A stretch of 64,000 nucleotides of DNA from Homoserinimonas sedimenticola (GCF_026094475.1 NZ_JAPELL010000001.1:867832-931831); one strand, 5' to 3'; numbered from the stretch's first letter, positions 1 through 8,920 are shown. Notes: generated by a model from the letters alone, not told the origin. Program-made: numbers and translations.

Positions 1-193
1 CGACGATGACAAGCACCACAACGGGGGCGACGGCGGTCGCCACCACCTTCTCCCGGAGGCGCCACACTCCCGAGAACCACACCATGACGAGCCCCGCGAT
101 CCACCCCGCCACCGGGATGAAGGCGATCAGGAGCGTCGCCACGACGACGTACCAGACGCTGCTGCTCTTGCGCGTCTCGGGTGTCTCGGTCAT
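1..193 (-). CDS. Membrane protein, 3' end cut by the window edge
   Basis: Reading starts at an ATG at 193 and runs off the left edge, so only about 64 residues are visible. They begin with a short polar stretch (MTETPETRKSSS), then two hydrophobic segments separated by a tryptophan- and arginine-containing loop, which indicates an integral membrane protein. The start overlaps the stop codon of the PadR remnant by ATGA, so the two were once a translationally coupled pair, an arrangement common for PadR regulators and the membrane protein they control. The family cannot be named from the visible part. Confidence 0.6.
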   Translation of the reverse strand, partial: MTETPETRKSSSVWYVVVATLLIAFIPVAGWIAGLVMVWFSGVWRLREKVVATAVAPVVVLVIV

Positions 194-315
194 GCGTTGT
201 CCTCTCCGACGAGTTGCTGCACGGTGCGGGTGAAGGGGCCCCACTGCTCCCGGAACGCCGAGAGCTGCTTCGTGCCGGCGGGCGTCAGGCGGTAGTACTT
301 GCGCGCGGGCCCTGA
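190..315 (-). pseudogene. PadR-family regulator, C-terminal remnant
   Basis: The frame encodes SGPARKYYRLTPAGTKQL followed by a short helical tail ending VGEDNA. This is the wing and C-terminal part of a PadR winged-helix repressor. A PadR protein needs roughly 65 more residues upstream for its DNA-recognition helices. Here the reading frame continues upstream to 444 but encodes unrelated, arginine-rich sequence that passes through an inverted repeat. The FAH gene ends at 472, so there is no room for the missing half. I read this as a 5'-deleted gene. The stop still overlaps the start of the downstream membrane gene. Confidence 0.7.
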
Positions 316-337
316 CGCGGAGATGCAAGCGATGAGA

Positions 338-394
338 GGACAAAAATTCGTCCCCGCGCTCCGAAACGAAGGCCGCGGGGACGAATATTTGTCC
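338..394. repeat. 21-bp inverted repeat, possible MITE or REP-like element
   Basis: The left arm is at 338-358 and the right arm at 374-394, separated by 15 bases. The arms match at 20 of 21 positions. Each arm has an AT-rich half (GGACAAAAATTCG) in otherwise GC-rich DNA. There is no T run after it, and it sits where the PadR reading frame breaks, so a mobile or palindromic repeat is more likely than a simple terminator. Copy number elsewhere cannot be seen from here. Confidence 0.6.
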
Positions 395-443
395 ACTCGA
401 CGACGGAGGACGGAGGACGTAGGAACGAGGGCTACGCGGCGCA

Positions 444-468
444 CCGGGCGCGCCCGGCCGCGCGCGGC
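444..468 (-). terminator. GC-rich double palindrome after the FAH gene
   Basis: Two abutting perfect palindromes lie just past the FAH stop codon: a 14-bp one at 444-457 (CCGGGCGCGCCCGG) and a 12-bp one at 457-468. They could fold in the FAH transcript. No T run follows, so a terminator role is only plausible. Confidence 0.3.
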
Positions 469-471
469 AGG

Positions 472-1245
472 TCAGACGCGGTTGCGCGCCGGGTTGCTGA
501 GCGTGCCGATGCCCTCGATCGTGATGTCGACCGTCTGGCCATCGACGAAACCGCCGAGGCCGGCGGGCGTGCCCGTGAGGATGAGGTCGCCCGGCAGGAG
601 AGTCCACACATCAGAGATGTACTCGAAGAGTTCGGGAATGCCGTGCAGCAGGTCGCGGGTGTTGCCCTTGCGGCGTGGTTCCCCGTCGACGAAGGTCTCG
701 ATCTGGAGGTTCGAGGGATCGAGCTCGGTCTCGATGACGGGCCCGATAGGGCAGAAGGTGTCGTAGCCCTTGGCGCGCGCCCACTGGCCGTCGGCAAACA
801 TCTGGTCTCGTGCCGAGATGTCGTTCGCGATCGTGTAGCCGAAGATGTGGTCCGCGGCGTCGGCAGCCTTGACCCGCTTGGAGATCTTGCCGACGACGAT
901 CGCGAGCTCGCCCTCGTGCACGATGCGCCCCTCGACGGGCGGGATCTGGATGGTCTCGCCCGGGCCGATGATCGCCGTGTTGGGCTTGAGGAAGATGAGC
1001 GGGTTGCTCGGCGCCGAGATCGTGTCCATCTCCGCCTTGTGCTCCGCGTAGTTGAGGCCGACGCACACAACCTTCGAGCGGGGAATGACCGGCGCGAGCA
1101 GGCGCACGTCGCTCAGCGGGATGCGCTCCCCCGTCGTCTCATAGCCCGCGAACATGGGGTCGCCCGCGAGAACGACGAGTTCGTCGTCATCCACGATTCC
1201 GTAGCGGGGGTCGTTGTCGGCGGAGTTGAAGCGGGCGATTTTCAC
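472..1245 (-). CDS. Fumarylacetoacetate hydrolase (FAH) family protein
   Basis: This 257-residue protein has the FAH-family fold, whose members hydrolyse or decarboxylate beta-diketo acids using a divalent metal. Visible family signatures are VGLNYAEH (His69), metal-ligand candidates Glu111 and Glu113 in HEGELA, Asp142 in ANDISARD, and the GDLILTGTP loop near 219-227. The length fits the short bacterial FAHD1-like group. In many actinobacteria this gene precedes gltX. Here the downstream side is instead the broken PadR junction. The substrate cannot be assigned; oxaloacetate or acylpyruvate hydrolysis is a reasonable guess from FAHD1 relatives. Confidence 0.88.
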   Translation of the reverse strand: MKIARFNSADNDPRYGIVDDDELVVLAGDPMFAGYETTGERIPLSDVRLLAPVIPRSKVVCVGLNYAEHKAEMDTISAPSNPLIFLKPNTAIIGPGETIQIPPVEGRIVHEGELAIVVGKISKRVKAADAADHIFGYTIANDISARDQMFADGQWARAKGYDTFCPIGPVIETELDPSNLQIETFVDGEPRRKGNTRDLLHGIPELFEYISDVWTLLPGDLILTGTPAGLGGFVDGQTVDITIEGIGTLSNPARNRV

Positions 1246-1420
1246 CCGTCGAGTCTACCGCTCCGCGAACGTGCGAGAATCGCCCCCTTTCCCATTCAAC
1301 AGAACGGATGCTGCGACTAACTGCAGCACTTCGGTGGCGGCCGAGGGGTGGCGCGTCGCTGCCGCGTGAGGCATGCTTGCGGCACAACGACACTCGCAAC
1401 GAGGCGAAAGGGAGCGAGCC

Positions 1421-2920
1421 ATGAGCGACCAGGTGTTCCAGATCATCGCGATCGCACTGTACTTCGCACTGATGCTGCTGATCGGCTGGTTCGCATTCCG
1501 GCGCACCAAGAACCTTGACGACTACATGCTCGCTGGGCGCGGGCTACGGCCAGGCGTCGCTGCCCTCAGCGCGGGCGCCTCCGATATGTCGGGGTGGCTG
1601 CTGATGGGATTGCCCGGCGCCATCTACGTCGCGGGTCTCGTGGAGGCGTGGATCGCCATCGGCCTCACGATCGGCGCCTGGCTCAACTGGAAGTTCGTCG
1701 CGCCCAAGCTCCGCGCCTACACGGAGGTGGCGGGCAACTCCATCACGATCCCCAGCTTCATCGAGCGGCGCGTGCGCGACAACACGCGCGTGCTGCGGGT
1801 CGTAGGCGGCGTCATCATCCTCGCCTTCTTCACCTTCTACGTCTCCTCGGGCATGGTCGCGGCAGGCATCTTCTTCGAGTCCACCTTCGGTGCGCCCTAC
1901 CTGCTCGGCATGTTCCTGGTCGGCGGCATCACGGTGCTCTACACGCTCTTCGGCGGCTTCCTCGGCGCCTCCCTCACCGACGTGGCGCAGGGCCTGCTCA
2001 TGTTCGCGGCGCTCCTCGTCATTCCCATCGTTGCGGTGATCACGATGGGCGGCCCCGCCGACACCGTCGCGTCGATCGAGGCCATCGACCCCGACCTGAT
2101 GAGCCTCGTCTCCGGGGGAACCGTGGTCGGCATCATCTCCGCCGCCGCCTGGGGCCTCGGCTACTTCGGCCAGCCGCACATCATCGTGCGCTTCATGGCG
2201 CTGCGCACACCGCAGGAGGCGACCGCCGCCCGCCGCATCGGCATCAGTTGGATGATCCTGACCTCGGTGGGGGCCATTGCAACCGGTCTGATCGGCATCG
2301 GGTACTTCGCCCAGAACGCGGAAACCCTTGACGACCCCGAAACCGTGTTCCTGCGGCTCTCGCAGATCCTCTTCCACCCCTTCGTCGCGGGGCTCGTGCT
2401 GGCAGCCGTGCTCGCGGCCATCATGAGCACGATCTCCTCACAGCTGATCGTCACCTCCTCGGCGCTTGTCGAGGACCTCTACCGCATGGTCGCGAGAGAT
2501 TCGGATGCCTCGCAAAAGAGCCTCGTCATGCTGGGACGTGTCGGGGTGCTCCTCGTGGCGATCGTCGCCATCGTCATCGCGCTCGACCGCACCTCCACAA
2601 TCCTCGACCTCGTCGGTTTCGCGTGGGCTGGCTTCGGCGCATCCTTCGGACCCGTCATCCTGCTGTCGCTGTTCTGGCGCAAGCTCACCAACTGGGGCGC
2701 GATCGCAGGCCTCGCGGTGGGTGCCATCACGGTGTTCATCTGGGGCAACCTGCCGATCGGCGAGGTGCTCTACGAGATCGTCCCCGGCTTCGCGTTCGCC
2801 CTCATCGCCGCCGTCGTGGTCAGCCTCGCCACCTACCGCCGCAACGCCGATATCGAGCGGGAGTACGACGAGGCGATCGCGATGACTGGCTCGGTGCCGA
2901 CCACGCCGCGGGCTCAGTAG
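1421..2920 (+). CDS. putP: Sodium/proline symporter PutP
   Basis: This 499-residue, multi-spanning protein of the solute:sodium symporter family imports proline with Na+. The N-terminal region contains MLAGRGLRPG followed by SAGASDMSGWLLMGLPGA. Arg40, Asp55 and Ser57 fall at the same numbers as the functional residues of E. coli PutP. The start at 1421 is preceded by GAAAGGGAG. An upstream in-frame start at 1373 has no comparable site. The gene stands alone, divergent from the FAH gene and convergent with ilvE. Pantothenate or other amino acids are possible alternative substrates, but the N-terminal signature favours proline. Confidence 0.92.
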   Translation: MSDQVFQIIAIALYFALMLLIGWFAFRRTKNLDDYMLAGRGLRPGVAALSAGASDMSGWLLMGLPGAIYVAGLVEAWIAIGLTIGAWLNWKFVAPKLRAYTEVAGNSITIPSFIERRVRDNTRVLRVVGGVIILAFFTFYVSSGMVAAGIFFESTFGAPYLLGMFLVGGITVLYTLFGGFLGASLTDVAQGLLMFAALLVIPIVAVITMGGPADTVASIEAIDPDLMSLVSGGTVVGIISAAAWGLGYFGQPHIIVRFMALRTPQEATAARRIGISWMILTSVGAIATGLIGIGYFAQNAETLDDPETVFLRLSQILFHPFVAGLVLAAVLAAIMSTISSQLIVTSSALVEDLYRMVARDSDASQKSLVMLGRVGVLLVAIVAIVIALDRTSTILDLVGFAWAGFGASFGPVILLSLFWRKLTNWGAIAGLAVGAITVFIWGNLPIGEVLYEIVPGFAFALIAAVVVSLATYRRNADIEREYDEAIAMTGSVPTTPRAQ

Positions 2921-2944
2921 CGACGTAGGAGCGTATCGATACCC

Positions 2945-4054
2945 TTACGCGTCGAGGCGGGTCAGCCAGCCGTGGCGGTCCTCCACGCGGCCGTACTGGA
3001 TATCGGTGAGCTCCTGCCGCAGTGACATCGTGAGTTCTCCGGCCGCAGCATCCGCCGAACCGATCTCGAAGTCTTTGGCCTTGACGAGACCGATGGGCGT
3101 GATGACCGCCGCCGTGCCGCACGCGAACGTCTCGACGATGTCGCCGGATGCCACGCCCTCACGCCATTCGTCGATCGTGACCTGCCGGCGCACCGCCTGG
3201 TGCCCCCGGTCCTCTGCGAGCTGAAGCACGCTGTCGCGCGTGATGCCCTCGAGGATGCTGTCGGAGTCGGGGGTGACGAGGGTGCCGTCCTTGTAGACGA
3301 GCACGACGTTCATGCCGCCGAGCTCCTCGATGTAGCGACCCTCGGTCGAATCGAGGAAGAGCACCTGATCGCAGCCCTGCTCGTAGGCCTCGGCCTGCGC
3401 CAGCAGGGAGGCGGCGTAGTTGCCGCCCGTCTTCGCGGCGCCCGTGCCGCCGCGGCCCGCGCGCGTGAACTCGCTCGACAGCCAGATGCTGATGGGGGCG
3501 ACGCCGCCCGTGAAGTAGGCGCCCGCGGGGCTCGCGATCACGTAATAGGCGACCTTGTGTGCGGGGCGAACCCCCAGGAACGCCTCCTTCGCGAACATGA
3601 AGGGGCGGAGGTAGAGGGAGGTTTCCTCTGCGCTCGGCACCCAGGCTCCGTCGACCGCGATCAGCTGCCGCAGCGACTCGACGAAGTACTCGGTCGGCAG
3701 CTCCGGGAGGGCGAGTCGGCGTGCGGAGCGCTGGAGCCGTGCTGCGTTGGCCTCGGCACGGAACGTCCAGATCGAGCCATCCGCGTGGCGGTAGGCCTTC
3801 ATCCCCTCGAAGATCTCCTGGCCGTAGTGCAGCACGGCGGCGGCCGGGTCGAGGCTGATGGGGCCGTAGGGCTGCACGCGCGGGCGGTGCCACCCTCCCC
3901 CAGCAGACCAGCAGATGTCGACCATGTGGTCGGTGAAGTGCTTGCCGAAGCCCGGGTTGGCGAGAATCTCGTCGCGCTCCTGTGCGCTGCGGGCGGCAAG
4001 GTTCTTCGTCACCGCGAACTCGAGGGAGGAGGGTGCGAGGAGATCGTTCGTCAT
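2945..4054 (-). CDS. ilvE: Branched-chain amino acid aminotransferase
   Basis: This 369-residue PLP enzyme transfers amino groups between glutamate and the keto acids of leucine, isoleucine and valine. It is the last step of the pathways represented nearby by ilvDBNC and leuB. The PLP lysine is most likely Lys208 in GAAKTGGNYAASLLAQ, and Glu244 lies in the EELGGMN motif. Length and motifs match the BCAT class found in actinobacteria and eukaryotes rather than the shorter E. coli IlvE. The ATG is preceded by AAAGGA. It follows leuB by 20 bases on the same strand, so leuB-ilvE is probably one transcript. Confidence 0.95.
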   Translation of the reverse strand: MTNDLLAPSSLEFAVTKNLAARSAQERDEILANPGFGKHFTDHMVDICWSAGGGWHRPRVQPYGPISLDPAAAVLHYGQEIFEGMKAYRHADGSIWTFRAEANAARLQRSARRLALPELPTEYFVESLRQLIAVDGAWVPSAEETSLYLRPFMFAKEAFLGVRPAHKVAYYVIASPAGAYFTGGVAPISIWLSSEFTRAGRGGTGAAKTGGNYAASLLAQAEAYEQGCDQVLFLDSTEGRYIEELGGMNVVLVYKDGTLVTPDSDSILEGITRDSVLQLAEDRGHQAVRRQVTIDEWREGVASGDIVETFACGTAAVITPIGLVKAKDFEIGSADAAAGELTMSLRQELTDIQYGRVEDRHGWLTRLDA

Positions 4055-4074
4055 GGGAGGTCCTTTGCTCGTGT

Positions 4075-5136
4075 CTAATTCTGCGCGGAGGCGAGCGCTG
4101 CGGCAATCGCGTCGCCGACCTCGGCGGTGCTGCGGCGGGCATCGCCACGGGCGGCAAGGTCGGACTCGACGGCGGCGGTGACGCGCGCCGCGGCATCCGC
4201 GAGTCCAACGTGATCGAGCAGGAGTGCCGCCGAGAGGATCGCCGCCGTGGGGTCCGCCACCTGCTTGCCCGCAATGTCGGGGGCGGAGCCGTGGACGGGC
4301 TCGAACATGCTGGGGAAGGTGCCGTCCGGATTGATGTTGCCCGAGGCCGCCAGCCCGATTCCGCCGCTGACCGCGGCCGCCAGGTCGGTGAGGATGTCGC
4401 CGAAGAGGTTGTCGGTCACGATGGTATCGAAGCGAGCCGGGTCGGCCACCATGTGAATGGTCGCCGCATCGATGTGCTGGTAGTCGACGGAAACCTCGGG
4501 GTACTCCTTCGAGATGGCGTCAACCGTGCGCTGCCAGAGGCCGCCCGCGTGCACCAGCACGTTGGTCTTATGCACGAGCGTGAGCTTCTTGGCGGGACGC
4601 GCCTGCGCCCGCTCGAATCCGAAGCGTACGAGCCTCTCGACACCGTAGGCGGTGTTGACGCTCACCTCGTTGGCGATCTCATGCGGCGTGCCGGTGCGGA
4701 TGCTGCCGCCATTGCCCACGTAGGGACCCTCGGTCCCCTCCCGCACGACCACGAAGTCGACCGTGCCGGGGTTGGCGAGGGGCGACGTGACGGAGGGGTA
4801 GAGCCTTGTCGGGCGCAGGTTCACGTAGTGGTCGAAGGCGAAGCGAAGCTTCAACAGCATCCCGCGCTCGATGATGCCTCCCGCGAGGCGCGGGTCCCTC
4901 GGGTCACCGCCGATGGCTCCGAGGAGGATGGCATCGTGCCGGGCAAGCTCGTCAAGGTCGTCCTGCTCGAGGATGCGGCCCGTCTCGAGGTAGTGCCCCG
5001 CACCGAAGGGGAACTGGGTCGTCTCGACCTCTGCCGAATCGGCGACGGCCACCTTCAGCACCTTCACAGCCTCAGCGGTGACCTCGGGGCCGATGCCGTC
5101 ACCGGGGATGACGGCGAGCGCGAGTTTACGGGGCAT
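4075..5136 (-). CDS. leuB: 3-isopropylmalate dehydrogenase
   Basis: This 353-residue enzyme oxidises and decarboxylates 3-isopropylmalate in leucine synthesis, using NAD+. The N-terminus [15 protein letters not shown] and the [17 protein letters not shown] region (near 242-258) are the family signatures. Arg98, Arg108, Arg137, Lys190, Asp223, Asp247 and Asp251 are the likely substrate and metal residues. I chose the ATG at 5136 because AGGAG precedes it and the protein then begins exactly where family members do; a start at 5199 would add 21 unrelated residues. It is cotranscribed with ilvE downstream. Confidence 0.95.
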   Translation of the reverse strand: MPRKLALAVIPGDGIGPEVTAEAVKVLKVAVADSAEVETTQFPFGAGHYLETGRILEQDDLDELARHDAILLGAIGGDPRDPRLAGGIIERGMLLKLRFAFDHYVNLRPTRLYPSVTSPLANPGTVDFVVVREGTEGPYVGNGGSIRTGTPHEIANEVSVNTAYGVERLVRFGFERAQARPAKKLTLVHKTNVLVHAGGLWQRTVDAISKEYPEVSVDYQHIDAATIHMVADPARFDTIVTDNLFGDILTDLAAAVSGGIGLAASGNINPDGTFPSMFEPVHGSAPDIAGKQVADPTAAILSAALLLDHVGLADAAARVTAAVESDLAARGDARRSTAEVGDAIAAALASAQN

Positions 5137-5303
5137 TCGAGACTCCTGGTTCGACACAGAACATTGCCAGGCTCCAGCGTACCGGGCGCCGTCGTGCAAC
5201 TTTTTTCCCCCGCCGCAGCGGTAGCGGGACTAGCGTCGAAATGGACAACGGCTCGGTTTGAGCCGGCGCCGCTGTCACCTACATGAACGAAAGGACTCAG
5301 CTC

Positions 5304-5564
5304 ATGGGTATCGGTTCAGGCATCGCCCTCTTCGTCATCGGCGCGATTCTCGCCTTCGCGGTGAATCTCGACCTCGGCGGAGTGGTCAACCTCGACCTCA
5401 TCGGCTACCTCCTCATGGGGGCCGGAGTCGTCGTGTTCCTCATCTCTCTTGTCATGTCGATGCGCCGTCGCTCCTCCGTGTCGACTGTGCGCCACGTCGA
5501 TGGCGGTGGCGAGCGCGTCACGCAGCGTGAGACCCGCAGCGATCCCAACGATCCTGTCGCCTAG
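5304..5564 (+). CDS. DUF6458 family small membrane protein
   Basis: This 86-residue protein has two membrane helices (about residues 4-22 and 30-50) and a charged hydrophilic tail ending RSDPNDPVA. The opening MGIGSGIALFVIGAILAF and the repeated NLDLGG/NLDLIG pattern match the actinobacterial DUF6458 family, whose role is unknown. The ATG at 5304 has GAAAGGA upstream and is preferred over the ATG at 5283. It is a single-gene unit between leuB and serA and ends just before a strong shared terminator. Confidence 0.8.
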   Translation: MGIGSGIALFVIGAILAFAVNLDLGGVVNLDLIGYLLMGAGVVVFLISLVMSMRRRSSVSTVRHVDGGGERVTQRETRSDPNDPVA

Positions 5565-5577
5565 GCACTTCCCGACA

Positions 5578-5620
5578 AACGGCAGAACGCCCCCGCTGCA
5601 CGCGGGGGCGTTCTGCCGTT
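5578..5620. terminator. Bidirectional terminator between the DUF6458 gene and serA
   Basis: Perfect 19-bp arms at 5578-5596 and 5602-5620 enclose a 5-base loop. The stem starts AAC and ends GTT, so neither strand has a long T run. Its place between two convergent genes, 14 bases after one stop and 11 bases from the other, makes a shared terminator the natural reading. Confidence 0.85.
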
Positions 5621-5630
5621 GCGAGAAGCG

Positions 5631-7235
5631 TCAGGACTCCGTGATGTCGATCTCCTGCATCACATCGGCGTCGATCGCGGCGCGCACCGACTCGAGCAGG
5701 CTCTCGGGGGCCGGCGAGTCGATCGTGAGCACGCTGAGCGCCTGGCCGCCGGCCTCGCGGCGGCTGATCTGCATACCCGCGATGTTGATGCCTGCGTCGC
5801 CGAACTCCTTGCCGTAGACCGCGACGATGCCGGGACGATCGGTGTAGACCATGACGATGTGGTGCTTCTCGAGCGGCACCTCGACGTCGTGGCCGTTGAC
5901 CTCGACGAGCTTCTCAATCTGCTTGGTGCCCGTCAGCGTGCCGGAGACAGAGACCTGCGTGCCATCCGTGAGGCCGCCGCGGATCGTCAGCAGGTTGCGG
6001 TACTCGTCGCTGACGGGATCGGTGATCAGGCGGACCTCGATGCCACGCTGCTCGGCGAGGAGGGGGGCGTTGACATAGGAGACGGACTCGCTCACCACAT
6101 TGGTGAAGATGCCCTTGAGCGCGGCGAGCTTCAGCACCTTGACGTCGAGATCGGCGATTTCGCCACGCACCTCGATGTCGACGCTGGAGACGGGCCCCTG
6201 GGCGAGCGCGCTGAACACCTGGCCCAGCTTCTCCATGAGCGGGATGCCGGGGCGCACGACCTCGTCAATAACACCGCCTGCCACGTTGACGGCGTCGGGC
6301 ACAAGCTCGCCGCCGAGGGCAAGACGCACCGACTTGGCGACGGAGACGCCCGCCTTCTCCTGCGCTTCGTCGGTCGATGCGCCGAGGTGCGGCGTGAGCA
6401 CAACGTTGTCGAGCGTCGCAAGGGGCGAGTCCTTGGGCGGCTCGCTCACGAAGACGTCAAGACCGGCGCCCGCGATCTGCTTGGTCGAGAGCGCCACGTA
6501 GAGCGCATCCTCGTCGATGATGCCGCCGCGGCTGCAATTGACGATGCGCAAGGAAGGCTTCGCCTTCGCGAACTCGGCGGCGCCAAACAGTCCCGTCGTC
6601 TCGGGGGTCTTCGGGATGTGGATGGTGATGAAGTCGGACTGCTCGATGAGTTCGTCGAGCGAGACGACCTGCACGCCGAGCTGCTGGGCCCGGGTGGGAG
6701 TGACGTAGGGGTCGTAGGCGATGAGGTTGGCACCGAAGCCGGCGAGGCGCTGCGCGACGAGCGTGCCGATGCGCCCGAGACCCACGATGCCGATCGTCTT
6801 CTCGAAGAGCTCGATTCCCGTGTACTTGGAGCGCTTCCACTCCCCCGCCTTCATCGACTCGTGCGCATCCGGGATGAAGCGGGCGAGCGAGAGGATGTGG
6901 CCGACCGCGAGTTCGGCGGCCGAGATGACGTTCGACGTGGGAGCGTTGACGACCATCACGCCCGCCGTCGTCGCCGCCTTGATGTCGACGTTGTCGAGGC
7001 CGACGCCCGCGCGGGCGATCACCTTGAGCTTCTTGCCGGCGGCGATCGCCTCCTCGTCCATCTTCGTCGCGGAACGGATGAGCACCGCGGATGCCTCGGC
7101 GAGCGCCGACAGCAGCGCCGGACGGTCAGTGCCATCCACCGATCGGATGTCGAAGTCGGGGCCGAGGGCCTCGACGGTAGCGGGCGACAGTTCTTCAGCG
7201 ATCAGCACGACCGGCTTTGCCACGAAATGGTCCAT
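5631..7235 (-). CDS. serA: D-3-phosphoglycerate dehydrogenase
   Basis: This enzyme catalyses the first step of serine synthesis, oxidising 3-phosphoglycerate with NAD+. With 534 residues it is the long actinobacterial form: catalytic and nucleotide domains, an intervening (ASB) domain, and a C-terminal ACT domain from about 460 for serine control. Catalytic residues are Arg236 (NCSRGG), Glu265 (FVSEPP) and His283 (TPHLGAS); the Rossmann loop is GLGRIG at 152-157. The start is uncertain: the ATG at 7235 has no ribosome binding site, and the in-frame GTG at 7223 would begin VAKPVVLIAEEL, closer to relatives. The gene is monocistronic. Confidence 0.95.
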   Translation of the reverse strand: MDHFVAKPVVLIAEELSPATVEALGPDFDIRSVDGTDRPALLSALAEASAVLIRSATKMDEEAIAAGKKLKVIARAGVGLDNVDIKAATTAGVMVVNAPTSNVISAAELAVGHILSLARFIPDAHESMKAGEWKRSKYTGIELFEKTIGIVGLGRIGTLVAQRLAGFGANLIAYDPYVTPTRAQQLGVQVVSLDELIEQSDFITIHIPKTPETTGLFGAAEFAKAKPSLRIVNCSRGGIIDEDALYVALSTKQIAGAGLDVFVSEPPKDSPLATLDNVVLTPHLGASTDEAQEKAGVSVAKSVRLALGGELVPDAVNVAGGVIDEVVRPGIPLMEKLGQVFSALAQGPVSSVDIEVRGEIADLDVKVLKLAALKGIFTNVVSESVSYVNAPLLAEQRGIEVRLITDPVSDEYRNLLTIRGGLTDGTQVSVSGTLTGTKQIEKLVEVNGHDVEVPLEKHHIVMVYTDRPGIVAVYGKEFGDAGINIAGMQISRREAGGQALSVLTIDSPAPESLLESVRAAIDADVMQEIDITES

Positions 7236-7331
7236 TCGTCGGGAGGAGTGGGTGTCGTGCCGCGAGGCTTGGGGCCGCGGCTCGGCCAGTTTAGTGCACG
7301 TGCGACAGCGCCCTGCAGAAGGCCGCCGCCG

Positions 7332-7706
7332 TCACAGGAGGGTGCGCGCCAGCGCCGTGAAGGTCAGCGCAGCTGCCGCGACTACGGCGAGCCCTGCCAG
7401 GTAGAGCAGGGCCTGCGCCCCCACGCGCCGCTTTCGCCCCAACCACCACGCCGCCGCGAACGCGACGACGGGTGCGGCGACATTCGCAGCGAGGATCACC
7501 CATGGCGGGGCGAGCGGGTCAAGGCCCTGCGAGACGCGGAAGGCGTTGCGCGCGTCGCTCAGCTCGATCGCCCCGAAGAGGTTCGTGAGCGCTTCAAAGA
7601 GGTCGTAGGCGAAGAAGAGTCCGAAAAGCACCGCGAGGGCAATCGTGAGCCAGCGCGGGCCCGGCTTCGCGGCCTCGGGAGTCGTCGCCGCAGCATCCGT
7701 CGTCAT
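7332..7706 (-). CDS. Hypothetical membrane protein, three or four helices
   Basis: This 124-residue protein has a short alanine/threonine-rich cytoplasmic start, then hydrophobic segments near residues 19-42, 65-85 and 95-120 that end at the C-terminus. I do not recognise the family. The ATG at 7706 is chosen because GGGAGG precedes it, and this site lies inside the 3' end of the upstream gene. Only one base separates the two coding regions, so it is translated with the 7708-8103 gene, which encodes another small membrane protein. Confidence 0.65.
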   Translation of the reverse strand: MTTDAAATTPEAAKPGPRWLTIALAVLFGLFFAYDLFEALTNLFGAIELSDARNAFRVSQGLDPLAPPWVILAANVAAPVVAFAAAWWLGRKRRVGAQALLYLAGLAVVAAAALTFTALARTLL

Positions 7707-7707
7707 C

Positions 7708-8103
7708 TCAACCTCCCAGCACGAAGGGCCACGGCACGAGCAGAAGGACGCCCACGATGAGCCAGACGAGACGTGTGCCGGAACGACGTACGAGCCCAAA
7801 CACGGCTGCCATCCAGATCACGGGCGATGCGATCGCGAGGAACTCCCCCAGTTGATACATGATCTCGTCGAAGAGACCGGGCTGGGTGAAGTCGTCACGC
7901 TGCACCGCGACGGCCCAGCCGACGCAGTAGAGCAGGAAAATGCCTGCCGTGATGCCGTAGGCGACAAGCAGAGCCGAGCTCGTTCCGCCCGGCTCGGCTG
8001 CTGCGGGGGCAGTGCGGCCCTCACGCGCCGACGCAGGACCCGCCACATGGCTCGGATCGTCGTCGTCCCAGCGCAGGGCGTCGTCGTCGGAGTCGGCGGT
8101 CAT
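7708..8103 (-). CDS. Hypothetical membrane protein with acidic N-terminus
   Basis: This 131-residue protein begins with an Asp-rich segment (SDDDALRWDDDDPS), followed by a polar linker and three membrane helices in the last 90 residues, ending at a hydrophobic PWPFVLGG. The family is not recognised. It is the first gene of a two-gene unit with the 7332-7706 membrane protein, and a dienelactone-hydrolase-like gene lies 32 bases upstream in the same direction. The three may be cotranscribed, but nothing in the sequences links their functions. Confidence 0.65.
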   Translation of the reverse strand: MTADSDDDALRWDDDDPSHVAGPASAREGRTAPAAAEPGGTSSALLVAYGITAGIFLLYCVGWAVAVQRDDFTQPGLFDEIMYQLGEFLAIASPVIWMAAVFGLVRRSGTRLVWLIVGVLLLVPWPFVLGG

Positions 8104-8135
8104 GCCTCGACTCTACTGCGAACGGATGCCGCGGC

Positions 8136-8834
8136 TCAGGCCACGTGTCGCCGTAGGAACTCCGTCGCCCGTGACAGCGCGAGGGCCGCTGCATCCGCGT
8201 TGTAATTGCCCGCCGGGTTCTCGTCATTGGCGAAGGCGTGTGCCGCGTCGTAGTAGAAGAACTCGACGTCGGCGCCCGACTCCTCACGGATCTGCTGCTC
8301 CTGCTCCTTCGCCTTGTCGACGGAATACAACGTGTCGTTTTTCCCGTAGTGCCCCTGGATGGCGGCGCGCACACCCGCATACGAGGAGGGCACGCCCTGG
8401 CCGACCCCATAGAACGGCACGGCCGCGCTCACTCTCTCACCCTGCTGCGCTGCGAGCGCGAGCACGAAGCCGCCGCCCATGCAGAAACCGATCGCACCGA
8501 CCGTGCGGCTTGTGACCGCGTCGAGGCCGAGAAGATAGTCGAGCGCCCCCGCGAGCATGGTCGCGGCCTCCGCCTCGGGAAGGGCGGCCATCATCTCGGC
8601 GGCCTCCTCGCCATCGTGGGCGACGCGACCCCCATAGAGGTCGGGTGCGAGCACGACGAAGCCCTCCGCCGCGAAACGGTCGGCGACATCCTTGATGTGA
8701 TCGACGAGACCCCACCACTCCTGGATGAGGATGATGCCCGGCCCGCTGCCCGACTCAGGGACAGCCAGGTAACCGTATGCCTCGCGCTCGCCCGAGGGGA
8801 ACGTCACATTCTGGTGGGGTGCCTGCTCGACCAC
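8136..8834 (-). CDS. Dienelactone hydrolase family protein
   Basis: This 232-residue alpha/beta hydrolase has the dienelactone hydrolase arrangement: nucleophile Cys118 in GAIGFCMGGGF, acid Asp167 in HYGKNDTLY and His199 in DAAHAFAND, with Glu39 in the QEWWGL motif. Classical members open dienelactone in chlorocatechol breakdown. No aromatic catabolic gene is nearby, so the physiological substrate is unknown. I place the start at the GTG at 8834, because ATAGGAG lies just upstream and is itself inside the longer ORF that begins at 8861. Confidence 0.88.
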   Translation of the reverse strand: MVEQAPHQNVTFPSGEREAYGYLAVPESGSGPGIILIQEWWGLVDHIKDVADRFAAEGFVVLAPDLYGGRVAHDGEEAAEMMAALPEAEAATMLAGALDYLLGLDAVTSRTVGAIGFCMGGGFVLALAAQQGERVSAAVPFYGVGQGVPSSYAGVRAAIQGHYGKNDTLYSVDKAKEQEQQIREESGADVEFFYYDAAHAFANDENPAGNYNADAAALALSRATEFLRRHVA

Positions 8835-8891
8835 GTCGTCTCCTATCTTCCGCCTTTGCACACCAGTGTAGGCAGGCGGTCAGACGCGAAA

Positions 8892-8920
8892 GGGCCGGCA
8901 CCCTTGTGAGGTACCGGCCC
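8892..8920 (-). terminator. Putative terminator of the ilv operon
   Basis: Arms of 11 bp at 8892-8902 and 8910-8920, with one mismatch, surround a 7-base loop. On the minus strand the stem is followed by CTTT. It lies about 200 bases beyond the ilvC stop, past the 79-bp repeats. Confidence 0.55.

Noticed and set aside
444..468. Replication or recombination site in the GC palindromes
   Set aside because: They are explained by simple GC-rich symmetry after a gene, and no known site consensus matches.
2933..2942. 10-bp palindrome GTATCGATAC between putP and ilvE
   Set aside because: It is short, has no loop, and no promoter lies in this 24-base convergent gap.
5619..7760. 713-residue plus-strand ORF
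   Set aside because: It is the antisense shadow of serA and the membrane genes beyond, with Asp/Arg/Val-rich composition typical of GC-rich shadows.
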